From assembly GCA_947176355.1 (NCBI GenBank), contig CAMWQY010000062.1:1-11028 (forward strand): a stretch of DNA of 11,028 bases, read 5' to 3'. Below are positions 1 through 6,849 of the stretch, one piece after another. Numbering within the stretch: the stretch's first letter is position 1; every line of letters starts with the position of its first letter. The notes under the pieces were generated by a model, which was not told the origin of the DNA, made no database searches, and saw only the letters and a list, made by a program, of their open reading frames with translations. The stretch comes from an uncultured Porphyromonadaceae bacterium (GTDB lineage: Bacteria > Bacteroidota > Bacteroidia > Bacteroidales > Muribaculaceae). Made by a program: the position numbers and the translations under genes.

Positions 1-18
1 TAGCTTGGACGAAGCCAA

Positions 19-46
19 TTATGAATTATCCATTATGCATTATGAA
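19..46 (-). repeat. Short degenerate heptamer tandem array
   Basis: Four consecutive 7-base units lie just after the stop codon of the YeiH-family gene. Read on the minus strand they are TTCATAA, TGCATAA, TGGATAA and TTCATAA, followed by a partial TT. The same unit types recur at 1298-1332 in the opposite orientation, so the membrane-protein gene is bracketed by inverted copies of one repeat family. No hairpin terminator is visible here. What lies left of the window is unknown, so it cannot be said whether this array abuts another start codon. Confidence 0.75.
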
Positions 47-56
47 TTCAGACGCA

Positions 57-1049
57 TTAGATGCCGAGATAAAGGAGGGCGAGGAGGGAACCAACACCTA
101 TGATGATCCAGAGGGCAATGGCCTGCACGAGCGGACGGAATCCTACTTGCTTCACCACCTTGATGCTTAATCCTGCTCCTATGGCAAACAACACTGCAAT
201 GAGACATTGCTTTGCTACGTCGACAAGGACATTATATACCGGACGCAGAGATTCCGAACCTACATACGTATTGAAAATCATAGCAAGGACAAAGAGGAAG
301 ATAAACCATGGGATGTTGACCTTCGACTTTTCTTCTTGTGGACCTCCGTTATTGCTTTTTCTAAAATAGAGCATAGTAAAGAATGCAAGAGGTATGATCC
401 AAAGGGCACGTGTGCATTTGATAAGGGTTGCGAGATCGCATGCTTCAGTGCTTCCGGGGAAGTACATCTGGTCGTAGGCAGCCCCGGCACCCACTACGGA
501 GCTTGTATCGTGGATGGCAATGGCAGCCCAAGTGCCGAATTGATGTTGGGTCAGACCAAGATAATGACCCATAGGAGGAAAGATGAAGAGAGCTATTGCA
601 TTGAGAATGAAGATGACTCCGAGAGAGACTGCCATTTCATTCTGGTCAGCTTTGATGACCGGACCTACAGCCGCAATGGCACTACCGCCACAAATGGCAG
701 TACCCGAGGATATGAGATAGGATGTCTTATCGTTGATGCGCATTACTTTACCAAGGAGCACTCCGCAGACCATCACCAAGATTACAGAGGCAATGGTAAA
801 GATCATACCTTCTGCTCCACTTTGAAGAGACTTCTCAAGATTCATGCCAAAACCGAGACCCACTACAGATGCCTGAAGAAGGTATTTGGATAGCTTCTTG
901 TTGAATTTCGGAAAGGGAATGCCAAAGATAAAGGCAAAAACAAGACCGATGAAGAGGGCTATCGGGGCGGTGATTATAGTTGCCCCGAAGATAAGTTTAA
1001 AGGGGATGAACATGAGTACAAGAAGCACCCAGTAGAGGTATTTGGCCAT
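57..1049 (-). CDS. YeiH/UPF0324-family membrane protein (putative sulfate exporter type)
   Basis: A 330-residue, strongly hydrophobic polytopic inner-membrane protein of the Cons_hypoth698 family (E. coli YeiH). The family is annotated as putative sulfate exporters, but the substrate is not firmly established. Visible signatures are the small-residue motif GTAICGGSAIAA (about residues 116-127), HDTSSVVGAG (about 180-189) and about nine or ten hydrophobic segments from residue 4 to the C-terminus. A charged cytoplasmic-looking loop (KSNNGGPQEEKSK) precedes the last three segments. Length is close to the family norm. The ATG at 1049 places the start directly before the first membrane segment. 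The gene is divergent from ung and has its own Bacteroidota promoter at 1209-1239. That gives a leader of about 150 bases containing the octamer array and G/C-rich tract, an unusual arrangement. The family call is secure; the transport role is inferred. Confidence 0.9.
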   Translation of the reverse strand: MAKYLYWVLLVLMFIPFKLIFGATIITAPIALFIGLVFAFIFGIPFPKFNKKLSKYLLQASVVGLGFGMNLEKSLQSGAEGMIFTIASVILVMVCGVLLGKVMRINDKTSYLISSGTAICGGSAIAAVGPVIKADQNEMAVSLGVIFILNAIALFIFPPMGHYLGLTQHQFGTWAAIAIHDTSSVVGAGAAYDQMYFPGSTEACDLATLIKCTRALWIIPLAFFTMLYFRKSNNGGPQEEKSKVNIPWFIFLFVLAMIFNTYVGSESLRPVYNVLVDVAKQCLIAVLFAIGAGLSIKVVKQVGFRPLVQAIALWIIIGVGSLLALLYLGI

Positions 1050-1061
1050 GGTTTTATGTTG

Positions 1062-1125
1062 AGTTGTTTAGTTGTGTAGTTGTGTAGTTGTGTAGTTGTG
1101 TAGTTGTGTAGTTGTGTAGTTGTGC
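1062..1125 (+). repeat. Octamer tandem array (AGTTGTGT)8
   Basis: Eight head-to-tail copies of the 8-base unit AGTTGTGT. The first copy is AGTTGTTT and the last AGTTGTGC; the six inner copies are identical. The array starts 12 bases upstream of the ATG of the minus-strand YeiH-family gene and lies in its predicted 5' leader, where the transcript reads as repeats of ACACAACT. Perfect tandem octamers are prone to replication slippage, so copy number may vary between cells or strains. Confidence 0.95.
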
Positions 1126-1126
1126 A

Positions 1127-1190
1127 GGGGTTTAAGGGGTTTAGGGAGTTTATGGGGGTTTAAGGGGTTTAGGGGTTGCGTTTAGTGGGG
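1127..1190 (+). repeat. G-quadruplex-prone G-tract array with telomere-like GGGGTTTA units
   Basis: Seven G-runs of 3 to 5 bases sit at 1127-1130, 1136-1139, 1144-1146, 1154-1158, 1164-1167, 1172-1175 and 1187-1190. Spacers between the first six runs are 5, 4, 7, 5 and 4 bases, mostly TTTA or TTTAA. This meets the usual G3+N1-7 definition of a quadruplex-forming sequence and resembles TTTAGGG-type telomere repeats. The G-rich strand is the template strand for the minus-strand gene. Formation of a quadruplex is inferred, not shown. Confidence 0.8.
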
Positions 1191-1208
1191 AGAGAGAGGT
1201 ATTTTTTG

Positions 1209-1239
1209 CAAATTTAACATTTTATTGGGATATGGCAAA
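1209..1239 (-). promoter_or_regulatory. Bacteroidota sigma-ABfr-type promoter for the YeiH-family gene
   Basis: On the minus strand a TTTG (-33 element, 1239-1236) is followed after 19 bases by TAAATTTG (1216-1209). This is a perfect match to the Bacteroidota -7 consensus TAnnTTTG with canonical spacing. Transcription would start near 1203, so the leader before the ATG at 1049 is about 150 bases and includes both the G-tract complement and the octamer array. Confidence 0.75.
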
Positions 1240-1297
1240 GAAATTTTTGATAAAAGGATATGAAATTTTTGTTTTTAAGATAAGATTCATCTCTTAA

Positions 1298-1367
1298 TGC
1301 ATAATGCATAATTCATAATGCATAATTCATAGTTGATAGTTGATAGTTAATCGTTAATCGTTAATTT
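1298..1367 (+). repeat. Degenerate heptamer tandem array abutting the ung start codon
   Basis: Ten consecutive 7-base units in strict register: TGCATAA, TGCATAA, TTCATAA, TGCATAA, TTCATAG, TTGATAG, TTGATAG, TTAATCG, TTAATCG, TTAATTT. The sequence changes stepwise along the array while the period stays at 7. The array ends 4 bases before the ATG of ung at 1372, so it occupies the position of the ribosome binding region and probably the whole proximal leader. It is related to the arrays at 19-46 and 9931-9979. Confidence 0.9.
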
Positions 1368-1371
1368 AGAT

Positions 1372-2040
1372 ATGGAAGTTAGGATTGAAGAGGGATGGAA
1401 GAAGGAATTAGCAGGGGAGTTTGACAAACCTTATTTTAAGACTTTGACGGATACAGTCCGTATGGAATATGCCGATCCTCGCGTGAGAGTTTATCCTCCT
1501 GCTGGAAAGATATTTGCTGCATTTGACAATTCCCCTTTTGCAGAGACAAAAGTGGTGATAATCGGTCAGGATCCATATCATGGTCCGGGGCAAGCTAACG
1601 GGTTGTCATTTTCAGTCAATCCGGGGATTGACATTCCTCCTTCACTACGCAATATATTCAAAGAGATAAATGCCGATACAGGGGCACCCATTCCTGATAA
1701 TGGAGACCTTACACGATGGGCACGGCAAGGAGTGCTTTTACTTAATGCCACACTGACAGTCAGGGAGCATCAACCCAGATCACACGCAAACTTAGGATGG
1801 AGCGAGTTTACTGATGCAGCTGTGCGGGCAATCAATGAGCATGGAGACAGGGTAGTCTTCATGCTCTGGGGTGCGGATGCAATAAGGAAAGGGGGAATGA
1901 TCGACAGGTCGCGCCATCTGGTGTTGACAGCACCCCACCCCTCCCCTCTTTCGGCTTCACGAGGATTTTTCGGATGCCGCCATTTCTCCCAAGCCAACGC
2001 TTTTCTGATGGCGAATGGCAAAAAACCAATTATTTGGTAA
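1372..2040 (+). CDS. ung: Uracil-DNA glycosylase, family 1
   Basis: Cytoplasmic base-excision repair enzyme that hydrolyses the N-glycosidic bond of uracil in DNA, leaving an abasic site. The 222-residue length is normal for Ung. The catalytic water-activating motif GQDPYHGPGQA is at residues 65-75 (catalytic Asp67). The uracil-stacking Phe80 sits in GLSF, the uracil-recognising Asn126 in LLLNATLTV, and the leucine-loop motif HPSPLSA at 189-195 (His189). All key residues are present. The ATG at 1372 is immediately preceded by the heptamer array, with no Shine-Dalgarno sequence. The gene is monocistronic and convergent with asnA, with only 2 bases between the two stop codons. Confidence 0.98.
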   Translation: MEVRIEEGWKKELAGEFDKPYFKTLTDTVRMEYADPRVRVYPPAGKIFAAFDNSPFAETKVVIIGQDPYHGPGQANGLSFSVNPGIDIPPSLRNIFKEINADTGAPIPDNGDLTRWARQGVLLLNATLTVREHQPRSHANLGWSEFTDAAVRAINEHGDRVVFMLWGADAIRKGGMIDRSRHLVLTAPHPSPLSASRGFFGCRHFSQANAFLMANGKKPIIW

Positions 2041-2042
2041 GG

Positions 2043-3074
2043 TTAGAGGAGGTGGATGTTGTGGGCGCGGCAAGCTTCAATTTGGTCGGAGGGCCAGATT
2101 GAAGCCTGGACTTCACCGATATGAGCTTTCTGGAGCAGATACATGCAAAGGCGGCTTTGCCCTATGCCTCCTCCAATTGAGTATGGGAGTTCGCCGGAAA
2201 GCAAGCTTTTGTGGAAATCGAAATTCTCACGCTCCTCACAGCCACGCTCTTTTAATTGAGCCTTCAATGATTCGGGACTTACCCTAATACCCATCGACGA
2301 GAGTTCGAATCCGCTTTCGAGTATCGGATTCCAAAGTATGAGGTCGCCGTTGAGTCCCTTGTAGCCATCTTCATTCGGAGAAATCCAATCATCATAGTCC
2401 GGAGCTCGTCCGTCATGAGGTTTGCCGTCAGTGAGAGGAGCACCTATTCCAATGATAAACACAGCTCCATATTCCTTAGCAGCCTCGTTTTCTCGCTCCT
2501 TCGGAGTAAGACCCGGATATTTGTCAAGAAGTTCCTGGGAATGGATGAAGGTGACTTCTTCAGGAAGCCATGGAGTGATGTGAGGGAAGCGCTCATAGAT
2601 CTGAGCTTCCACCTTCTTGACAGCAGCATAGATTTTTCTGACCGTCTCCTTGAGATAATCGAGGTTGCGGTCTTCTTTACGTATTGACTTTTCCCAATCC
2701 CATTGGTCGACATAGAGAGAATGAAGATTGTCGAGATCTTCGAAAGTACGGATAGCATTCATGTCGGTGTAAAGCCCGTAACCGGGAGCTATATCGTAAG
2801 CTCCGAGCTTCATGCGTTTCCATTTGGCGAGAGAGTGCACCACTTCAGCCTTTTGTCCGCCGATGGCATCAATGGAAAAGCTGACCGGATGTTCCACTCC
2901 GTTAAGGTCATCGTTGATGCCGGTGCCCGAGAGGACGAAAAGTGGGGCTGTCACACGACGAAGGTTGAGAGCCTTAGCAAGTTCCTTCTGGAAAGACTCT
3001 TTGATTTGCTGAATGGCTACTTCGGTGGTCTCAGGAAGGAGTTTTAGGGTGTACTTTTTAGGGAGAATCAGCAT
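2043..3074 (-). CDS. asnA: Aspartate--ammonia ligase (asparagine synthetase A)
   Basis: Cytoplasmic enzyme making asparagine from aspartate, ammonia and ATP through an aspartyl-AMP intermediate; it has a class II aminoacyl-tRNA-synthetase-like fold. The 343-residue product is slightly longer than E. coli AsnA (330). Recognisable motifs are [17 protein letters not shown] (about 43-59), HSLAKWKRM (80-88), the YVDQWDWE block (121-128), [11 protein letters not shown] (220-230) and the class II motif-3-like GGGIGQSRL (301-309). The start ATG at 3074 is 30 bases downstream of the acyltransferase stop. No consensus promoter is visible in that AT-rich gap, so asnA may be the last gene of the lipid operon, although its function looks unrelated. 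It is convergent with ung. Confidence 0.97.
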   Translation of the reverse strand: MLILPKKYTLKLLPETTEVAIQQIKESFQKELAKALNLRRVTAPLFVLSGTGINDDLNGVEHPVSFSIDAIGGQKAEVVHSLAKWKRMKLGAYDIAPGYGLYTDMNAIRTFEDLDNLHSLYVDQWDWEKSIRKEDRNLDYLKETVRKIYAAVKKVEAQIYERFPHITPWLPEEVTFIHSQELLDKYPGLTPKERENEAAKEYGAVFIIGIGAPLTDGKPHDGRAPDYDDWISPNEDGYKGLNGDLILWNPILESGFELSSMGIRVSPESLKAQLKERGCEERENFDFHKSLLSGELPYSIGGGIGQSRLCMYLLQKAHIGEVQASIWPSDQIEACRAHNIHLL

Positions 3075-3104
3075 AGTATTTTATTTTTTGATTATGATTC
3101 CATA

Positions 3105-3986
3105 TTATTTTAGGGAGCGTAGGGAATATGTGCGGCCACGCAGGAATTTGCCGAGTTCTTCCGGCGATGCGTTGTGTGCGGAAATTTCTTCAGCTGTGAT
3201 TGGCTCGCCGATGGAAATATGGATCTCCTTGCCACGTTTGCGGAAAACTTCAGCAGGTAGACGAAGTGAACGAGCCGGCCAACAAGCATGCCCGAGGAAA
3301 TTAAACCACCAGCTATTGCTCCCATGGAAATAGATTGGAATCACCGGAGCCTTTGCCTTTCCGATAATCTGGAGCACTGATTTCTGCCATGGACGATCTT
3401 CGAGATGTCCGTGAATATCCACCTTACTCATTGCCCCGGCAGGGAAAAAGCCAAGTGGCTTTCCATCCCGTATCTGACGCATAGCCTCACGAATGCCGTT
3501 GACTGACACCTGACGCTTTGCCGGGTCTTTGGAACTCCAAGCATCCACGGCTATAAAATTGGGTCGCATCGCAGAAATCTTATTAAGGATCATATTTACC
3601 ATCACCTTATATTCCGGGAAGCGACGAGTGACCAGATAGATCAGCGTGATGCCGTCGAGAGCTCCGAAAGGATGGTTGGAGACAGTTATGAAGCGACCGT
3701 CGGGCATATTGTCGAGCACCTCCTGACCATCCACACGAAGCTTCAGCTTGAAATCCTCTTCCACCATCCTCTTCACGAACTCAGGGCCCGGGGTATCGCA
3801 CCAACGGCCATGGACAGCATTCACTTCATCGACTTGGAGCCAATGAAGAAGCCAATTGACGAGCTTTTCGTGACCCTTAAGTTTTGGAACCATTTCAGCG
3901 ATATCTTCATAGTTGAGGACATCGGGGCGTATATCATGCAACTCACGCATTTCTGCGTGGTATTGTTTTTTTTCTTCTTCAGTCAT
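3105..3986 (-). CDS. PlsC-like lysophospholipid/O-acyltransferase family protein (OlsA/GlsA-like)
   Basis: A member of the glycerophosphate/lysophospholipid acyltransferase superfamily, which transfers a fatty acyl group to a lipid hydroxyl at the membrane. With the chosen start it is 293 residues. The acyltransferase box is NHPFGALDG (Asn104-His105 to Asp111), giving H-x5-D instead of the textbook H-x4-D. Later blocks are FPAGAMSK (181-188, FPEGT-like) and APVIPIYFHG (213-222). An ATG at 4040 would add 18 residues and overlap the upstream PAP2 gene by 62 bases. I prefer the ATG at 3986, whose ATGACTGA overlaps the upstream stop by 8 bases, typical of translational coupling. It resembles bacterial putative hemolysin/OlsA-type acyltransferases such as those of ornithine and glycine lipid synthesis, but no partner N-acyltransferase is seen. 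The acyl acceptor is unknown. Confidence 0.85.
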   Translation of the reverse strand: MTEEEKKQYHAEMRELHDIRPDVLNYEDIAEMVPKLKGHEKLVNWLLHWLQVDEVNAVHGRWCDTPGPEFVKRMVEEDFKLKLRVDGQEVLDNMPDGRFITVSNHPFGALDGITLIYLVTRRFPEYKVMVNMILNKISAMRPNFIAVDAWSSKDPAKRQVSVNGIREAMRQIRDGKPLGFFPAGAMSKVDIHGHLEDRPWQKSVLQIIGKAKAPVIPIYFHGSNSWWFNFLGHACWPARSLRLPAEVFRKRGKEIHISIGEPITAEEISAHNASPEELGKFLRGRTYSLRSLK

Positions 3987-4986
3987 TTGTCTTATGTTGA
4001 TTGTTTGATCCGGAATGATGAATGGATATGTAGGATGCATATCTGCTAAGCCACCTGCGGAAACCGGGGATACGCATCAAGACGCACTCAAAGAAAGCTA
4101 CTGCGATGAAGGAGCAAATGATGCCACCACACACATCAAGAATATAATGATGGGATGTGTAGACGGCAGTGAACCAAATACCGAATGTCACGACTCCCAA
4201 TATGCATTTCCAGGTGCGGCTGCTATGTATGATAATCGAATAAATGAACGCCACAAACGTATATGCGGAATGAAGGGATGGCATTGCGGCAAATACATTG
4301 GCATTGCGGGCATAAAGACCATGAAAAATTGAGAGTCCGGTCATCTCATCCCAGCGTCCCAGCCCTGCCACTTCTCCGGGAGTGCCCGGGACAGCTTCGA
4401 AGCCATGCAAAGCCACATACCATGGCGGGGCAGCCGGATGAATATAGTAGCCGGCAAATCCTATAAGATTGACGAGGAGAAAAACAAGTGCAAATCTGAG
4501 ATAGTCGAAATCCCGTCCGGAAAAATAGACCCAAAGTCCATAGAAAATCGGAAGAGGAACCCAACATAGATAAAAGAGACCGGCTAAGAAGTCCATCACG
4601 GGATGATTGTGCAAGGCAAAGAATTCATTAGGTGTCAATCTTACGCCGTCGCTGAAGACGCCGAAAAGCGACTTCTCCGTCTCATATAGTCCGCGGACGT
4701 CGACCGGATTCACTTCGTAGTTAGGAAGAAGATTCATCCAATCGTAGCTAATTCCAAACAGTATGAAAGGAATCAGAGCCACGACAAGCTTACGCGTAGA
4801 GGGAGCTATAAAGAAAAGGCACCCAATCAGCAAAGCAAGGAAAATATGCTCAGGCCGGAATCCGATGAAAAGAGCTGTGACTATCAGCCACACTCCTAAT
4901 GCAGCTATGCAAATCAGTGCTTCGCGTGACTTCGGCAATCCGAAACCTCTCTTGAAAAAATGTTGAGACTTATCAGTCAATGCCAT
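3979..4986 (-). CDS. PAP2/AUR1-like membrane transferase, candidate inositol phosphoryl-ceramide synthase
   Basis: A 335-residue multi-spanning protein with the phosphatidic acid phosphatase type 2 active-site layout. PSLHSAY (236-242, His239) matches the C2 motif. SHHYILDV (278-285, nucleophile candidate His280, Asp284) matches the C3 motif. Both resemble yeast AUR1 inositol phosphoryl-ceramide synthase, as does the HPAAPPWY stretch (183-190). At least six hydrophobic segments are visible, including 25-42, 47-60, 64-80, 132-154, 162-182, 241-254, 261-276 and 286-303. In the AUR1 reaction phosphoinositol moves from phosphatidylinositol to ceramide. The start ATG lies 6 bases after the CDP-alcohol phosphatidyltransferase stop, and the 3' end overlaps the acyltransferase start. 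The neighbours favour inositol sphingolipid synthesis; a generic lipid phosphatase remains possible. Confidence 0.85.
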   Translation of the reverse strand: MALTDKSQHFFKRGFGLPKSREALICIAALGVWLIVTALFIGFRPEHIFLALLIGCLFFIAPSTRKLVVALIPFILFGISYDWMNLLPNYEVNPVDVRGLYETEKSLFGVFSDGVRLTPNEFFALHNHPVMDFLAGLFYLCWVPLPIFYGLWVYFSGRDFDYLRFALVFLLVNLIGFAGYYIHPAAPPWYVALHGFEAVPGTPGEVAGLGRWDEMTGLSIFHGLYARNANVFAAMPSLHSAYTFVAFIYSIIIHSSRTWKCILGVVTFGIWFTAVYTSHHYILDVCGGIICSFIAVAFFECVLMRIPGFRRWLSRYASYISIHHSGSNNQHKTND

Positions 4987-4992
4987 ATCAAA

Positions 4993-5679
4993 TCAGTGAA
5001 GATGCTTTTTCATATATTGTATGCGAGCTATAGCCGTGAGATTGGTAAAGAGAGCCATGACTCCCATTGCTATAGCCACTATCCAGAGAGGATCGAAAGA
5101 AGTGACGCCTGCCTGGCCGCAAATGCCGGAGGCAAGAAGCGAGAGCGCCGTCACCACAACCCTTTCAGGACGCTGCATGAATCCAATCTTGCACACTACC
5201 CCAAGTCCTTCACCACGAGCTCGCGCATAGCTTACGAGCAGCGAACCCATGAGAGCAAGGAAAGTGAGCAAAGCGGCGATAGTCCATCCTTGACACAAAA
5301 ACATATACGCCACAGCACCGACAGTCACGAATTCACAGTAACGGTCAAGCACTGAATCAAAGAAAGCGCCAAACGTAGAAGCAAGCCCTCCGAGACGGGC
5401 TGCCTGACCATCGAGCATATCGAAAAGTGAAAAACCTATAATCAATCCCCCTCCCCATGTAAGGCATTTCCAGTCGAAAGTCTCCCCTTGTGTTGTGTAA
5501 GCTCCCCAGCCTATTACAAGAGCAGCCGCAACATTACCTAAAAAACCAATAAAAGTGATTATATTTGGAGTGAAACCCAAACGCAGCAGGAACCTTACAA
5601 AAGGATTTATCACGACATAAATGCCTTGTTGCAAGGAGTCGCGCATCGACTTAGCTCTATTTTTTACTGAATCAATCAT
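4993..5679 (-). CDS. CDP-alcohol phosphatidyltransferase, candidate phosphatidylinositol(-phosphate) synthase
   Basis: A 228-residue integral membrane enzyme that moves a phosphatidyl group from CDP-diacylglycerol to an alcohol. The complete signature D-x2-D-G-x2-A-R-x8-G-x3-D-x3-D is present: Asp87, Asp90, Gly91, Ala94, Arg95, Gly104, Asp108, Asp112. Hydrophobic helices surround it. The downstream SYARARGE and RPER segments resemble phosphatidylinositol phosphate synthases (mycobacterial type) more than glycerophosphate-specific PgsA, but I cannot exclude another alcohol acceptor. It sits between a GtrA gene (30-base gap) and the PAP2/AUR1-like gene (6-base gap). With the PgpA-like phosphatase upstream this fits synthesis of phosphatidylinositol phosphate followed by dephosphorylation. 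The ATG at 5679 follows a very AT-rich leader. Confidence 0.88.
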   Translation of the reverse strand: MIDSVKNRAKSMRDSLQQGIYVVINPFVRFLLRLGFTPNIITFIGFLGNVAAALVIGWGAYTTQGETFDWKCLTWGGGLIIGFSLFDMLDGQAARLGGLASTFGAFFDSVLDRYCEFVTVGAVAYMFLCQGWTIAALLTFLALMGSLLVSYARARGEGLGVVCKIGFMQRPERVVVTALSLLASGICGQAGVTSFDPLWIVAIAMGVMALFTNLTAIARIQYMKKHLH

Positions 5680-5709
5680 AATTATAAATAATTAATAATA
5701 GTACAGAGG

Positions 5710-6297
5710 TTAATCTTTCCGAGATTTAATATGGAGAATTTTATAGAGAGAATCCATAAACCGCACAGCCCAGGGGTCGAACTTTGAGGGACGGTAGACG
5801 AAATTACGCTGAAGGATGAAATTCCAGAACCATGAGACAAGAAGCGACATCACGACGCGGGCGGTGGAGTAATACCCTGCCGCCTTAAAGCCCATTTCTT
5901 CAAGGATATTCCACTTTTTCAACAAGATATACAGAAGTTCGGTGCCTCCGGAATTGAGAATCAAATTGCCTAACCAAACTAAAGCATATTTGACCACAAC
6001 TGCCTTCCACGGGCAATTCTCAGCCCTGAAGGTGAACTTATAGCATATTATACAATTGACAATTCCTCCGGCTACGACACCAATACCTGTAGCAAGCCAG
6101 GATAGATGCTTACCGAACACCCAATAGAACATGACAAAACCGACAATAAAGTCGACCCACCCGGAAGCTTGACTCGAGAGAGCAGACCGCAAGAAAGTAG
6201 GCACCAACGACTTGCTCTTCAAGAGAGTATTTCCGAGATGCTTCAGACTATGGTCGTGATGCTCCGGATTATTTGATATATTCTGGTCTGTGTCCAT
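5710..6297 (-). CDS. GtrA-family membrane protein
   Basis: A 195-residue protein with a hydrophilic, His/Asn-rich N-terminal tail (about 1-45) and four hydrophobic segments at about 46-62, 67-87, 100-127 and 145-164. It ends with the family-typical NFILQRNFVYRP block (159-170). GtrA-like proteins are small four-helix membrane proteins, proposed to flip or present polyprenyl-linked sugars during modification of cell-surface glycans. Some are linked to teichoic-acid or arabinogalactan glycosylation. Here the protein sits between the PgpA-like phosphatase (39-base gap) and the CDP-alcohol phosphatidyltransferase (30-base gap), so a role in moving or presenting an inositol-lipid intermediate is a plausible inference. 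No glycosyltransferase is adjacent, which is the usual GtrA partner. Family call good, function unknown. Confidence 0.85.
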   Translation of the reverse strand: MDTDQNISNNPEHHDHSLKHLGNTLLKSKSLVPTFLRSALSSQASGWVDFIVGFVMFYWVFGKHLSWLATGIGVVAGGIVNCIICYKFTFRAENCPWKAVVVKYALVWLGNLILNSGGTELLYILLKKWNILEEMGFKAAGYYSTARVVMSLLVSWFWNFILQRNFVYRPSKFDPWAVRFMDSLYKILHIKSRKD

Positions 6298-6336
6298 GGT
6301 GTTGGATTAATTCTGGTTATATACTCAAAAGATATC

Positions 6337-6849
6337 TCACATCAATAATAATATCACTTCCAAAATGCATGCAGAATAGATAGCTGCAAGGATATCATCT
6401 GCCATCATGCCGGCCCCTCCGGGGAGCGCTTCCATCTTTCGGATGCCGAGTGGCTTAAATATGTCAAAGAAGCGAAAGAGAACAAGGGAGACAAGGATTA
6501 GCCACCAGGGGGCTACCTCAATGCCTCCGCAAAGGGGAAGAAGGGAGATGAGCTGCCCTACAGTCTCATCTACACATGCCGCCACCGGATCCTTTCCCCA
6601 ATACTTTTCAGACACGCCACTCGCCCAAGTACCCACTACAGTAAAAAATACAATGGCAGCAATCGTAGCTATATATGCAGGGACACCGGGACTCCAAATA
6701 TAAAGAGGAAGCCAAAGGATAATACCGACAATCGCTCCCCATGTGCCGGGTGCGACAGGGAGAAAACCTGCTCCAAACGATGTGGCAATCAGCTTTGGAA
6801 ACAGTGGAAATTTTTCATCCGTAATAGGTATAGGTCTTCTTGATTTCAT
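6337..6849 (-). CDS. pgpA: PgpA-family phosphatidylglycerophosphatase, candidate phosphatidylinositol-phosphate phosphatase
   Basis: A 170-residue membrane phosphatase of the PgpA family, close to the usual length. Diagnostic motifs are GAGFLPVAPGTWGA (26-39), VDETVGQ (93-99), FRFFDIFKP (125-133) and GGAGMMADDILAA (144-156). They supply the conserved acidic residues expected for the Mg-dependent active site. In the classical role it removes the terminal phosphate of phosphatidylglycerophosphate. In Bacteroides inositol-lipid clusters I recall a PgpA-type protein identified as the phosphatase that converts phosphatidylinositol phosphate to phosphatidylinositol, and the neighbours here suggest that role. 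Its ATG overlaps the TGA of the ATP-grasp gene by 4 bases (ATGA), so the two are translationally coupled. The gene symbol reflects family rather than proven substrate. Confidence 0.92.
   Translation of the reverse strand: MKSRRPIPITDEKFPLFPKLIATSFGAGFLPVAPGTWGAIVGIILWLPLYIWSPGVPAYIATIAAIVFFTVVGTWASGVSEKYWGKDPVAACVDETVGQLISLLPLCGGIEVAPWWLILVSLVLFRFFDIFKPLGIRKMEALPGGAGMMADDILAAIYSACILEVILLLM

Larger units (their letters stand above)
1050..1371. other. Repeat-rich divergent intergenic region
   Basis: This 322-base gap between the divergent YeiH-family gene and ung holds no credible gene. From left to right it contains an octamer tandem array (1062-1125), a run of seven G-tracts (1127-1190), a minus-strand promoter (1209-1239), an AT-rich stretch (about 1240-1290) and a heptamer array (1298-1367) that runs almost to the ung ATG. 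I found no good TTTG/TAnnTTTG pair on the plus strand for ung. The best -7-like strings (AATTTTTG near 1242-1249 and 1264-1271) lack the initial T and a correctly spaced TTTG. Confidence 0.8.

Noticed and set aside
207..893. Long plus-strand open frame (228 codons) opposite the YeiH-family gene
   Set aside because: The translation is low-complexity, charged and Cys/His-rich with no family resemblance, while the minus strand encodes a coherent membrane protein with family motifs. It is an antisense shadow.
1062..1190. Possible CRISPR array
   Set aside because: Repeat units are only 8-9 bases and directly contiguous, with no unique spacers and no cas genes nearby.
19..1367. YeiH-family gene as an insertion sequence or transposon cargo because it is flanked by inverted repeats
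   Set aside because: No transposase or integrase and no target-site duplication is visible, and related arrays occur elsewhere without pairing. Kept only as a weak finding about inversion.
3987..4040. Longer N-terminus for the acyltransferase starting at the ATG at 4040
   Set aside because: It would overlap the PAP2/AUR1-like gene by 62 bases. The ATG at 3986 gives the common short coupling overlap with the upstream stop.
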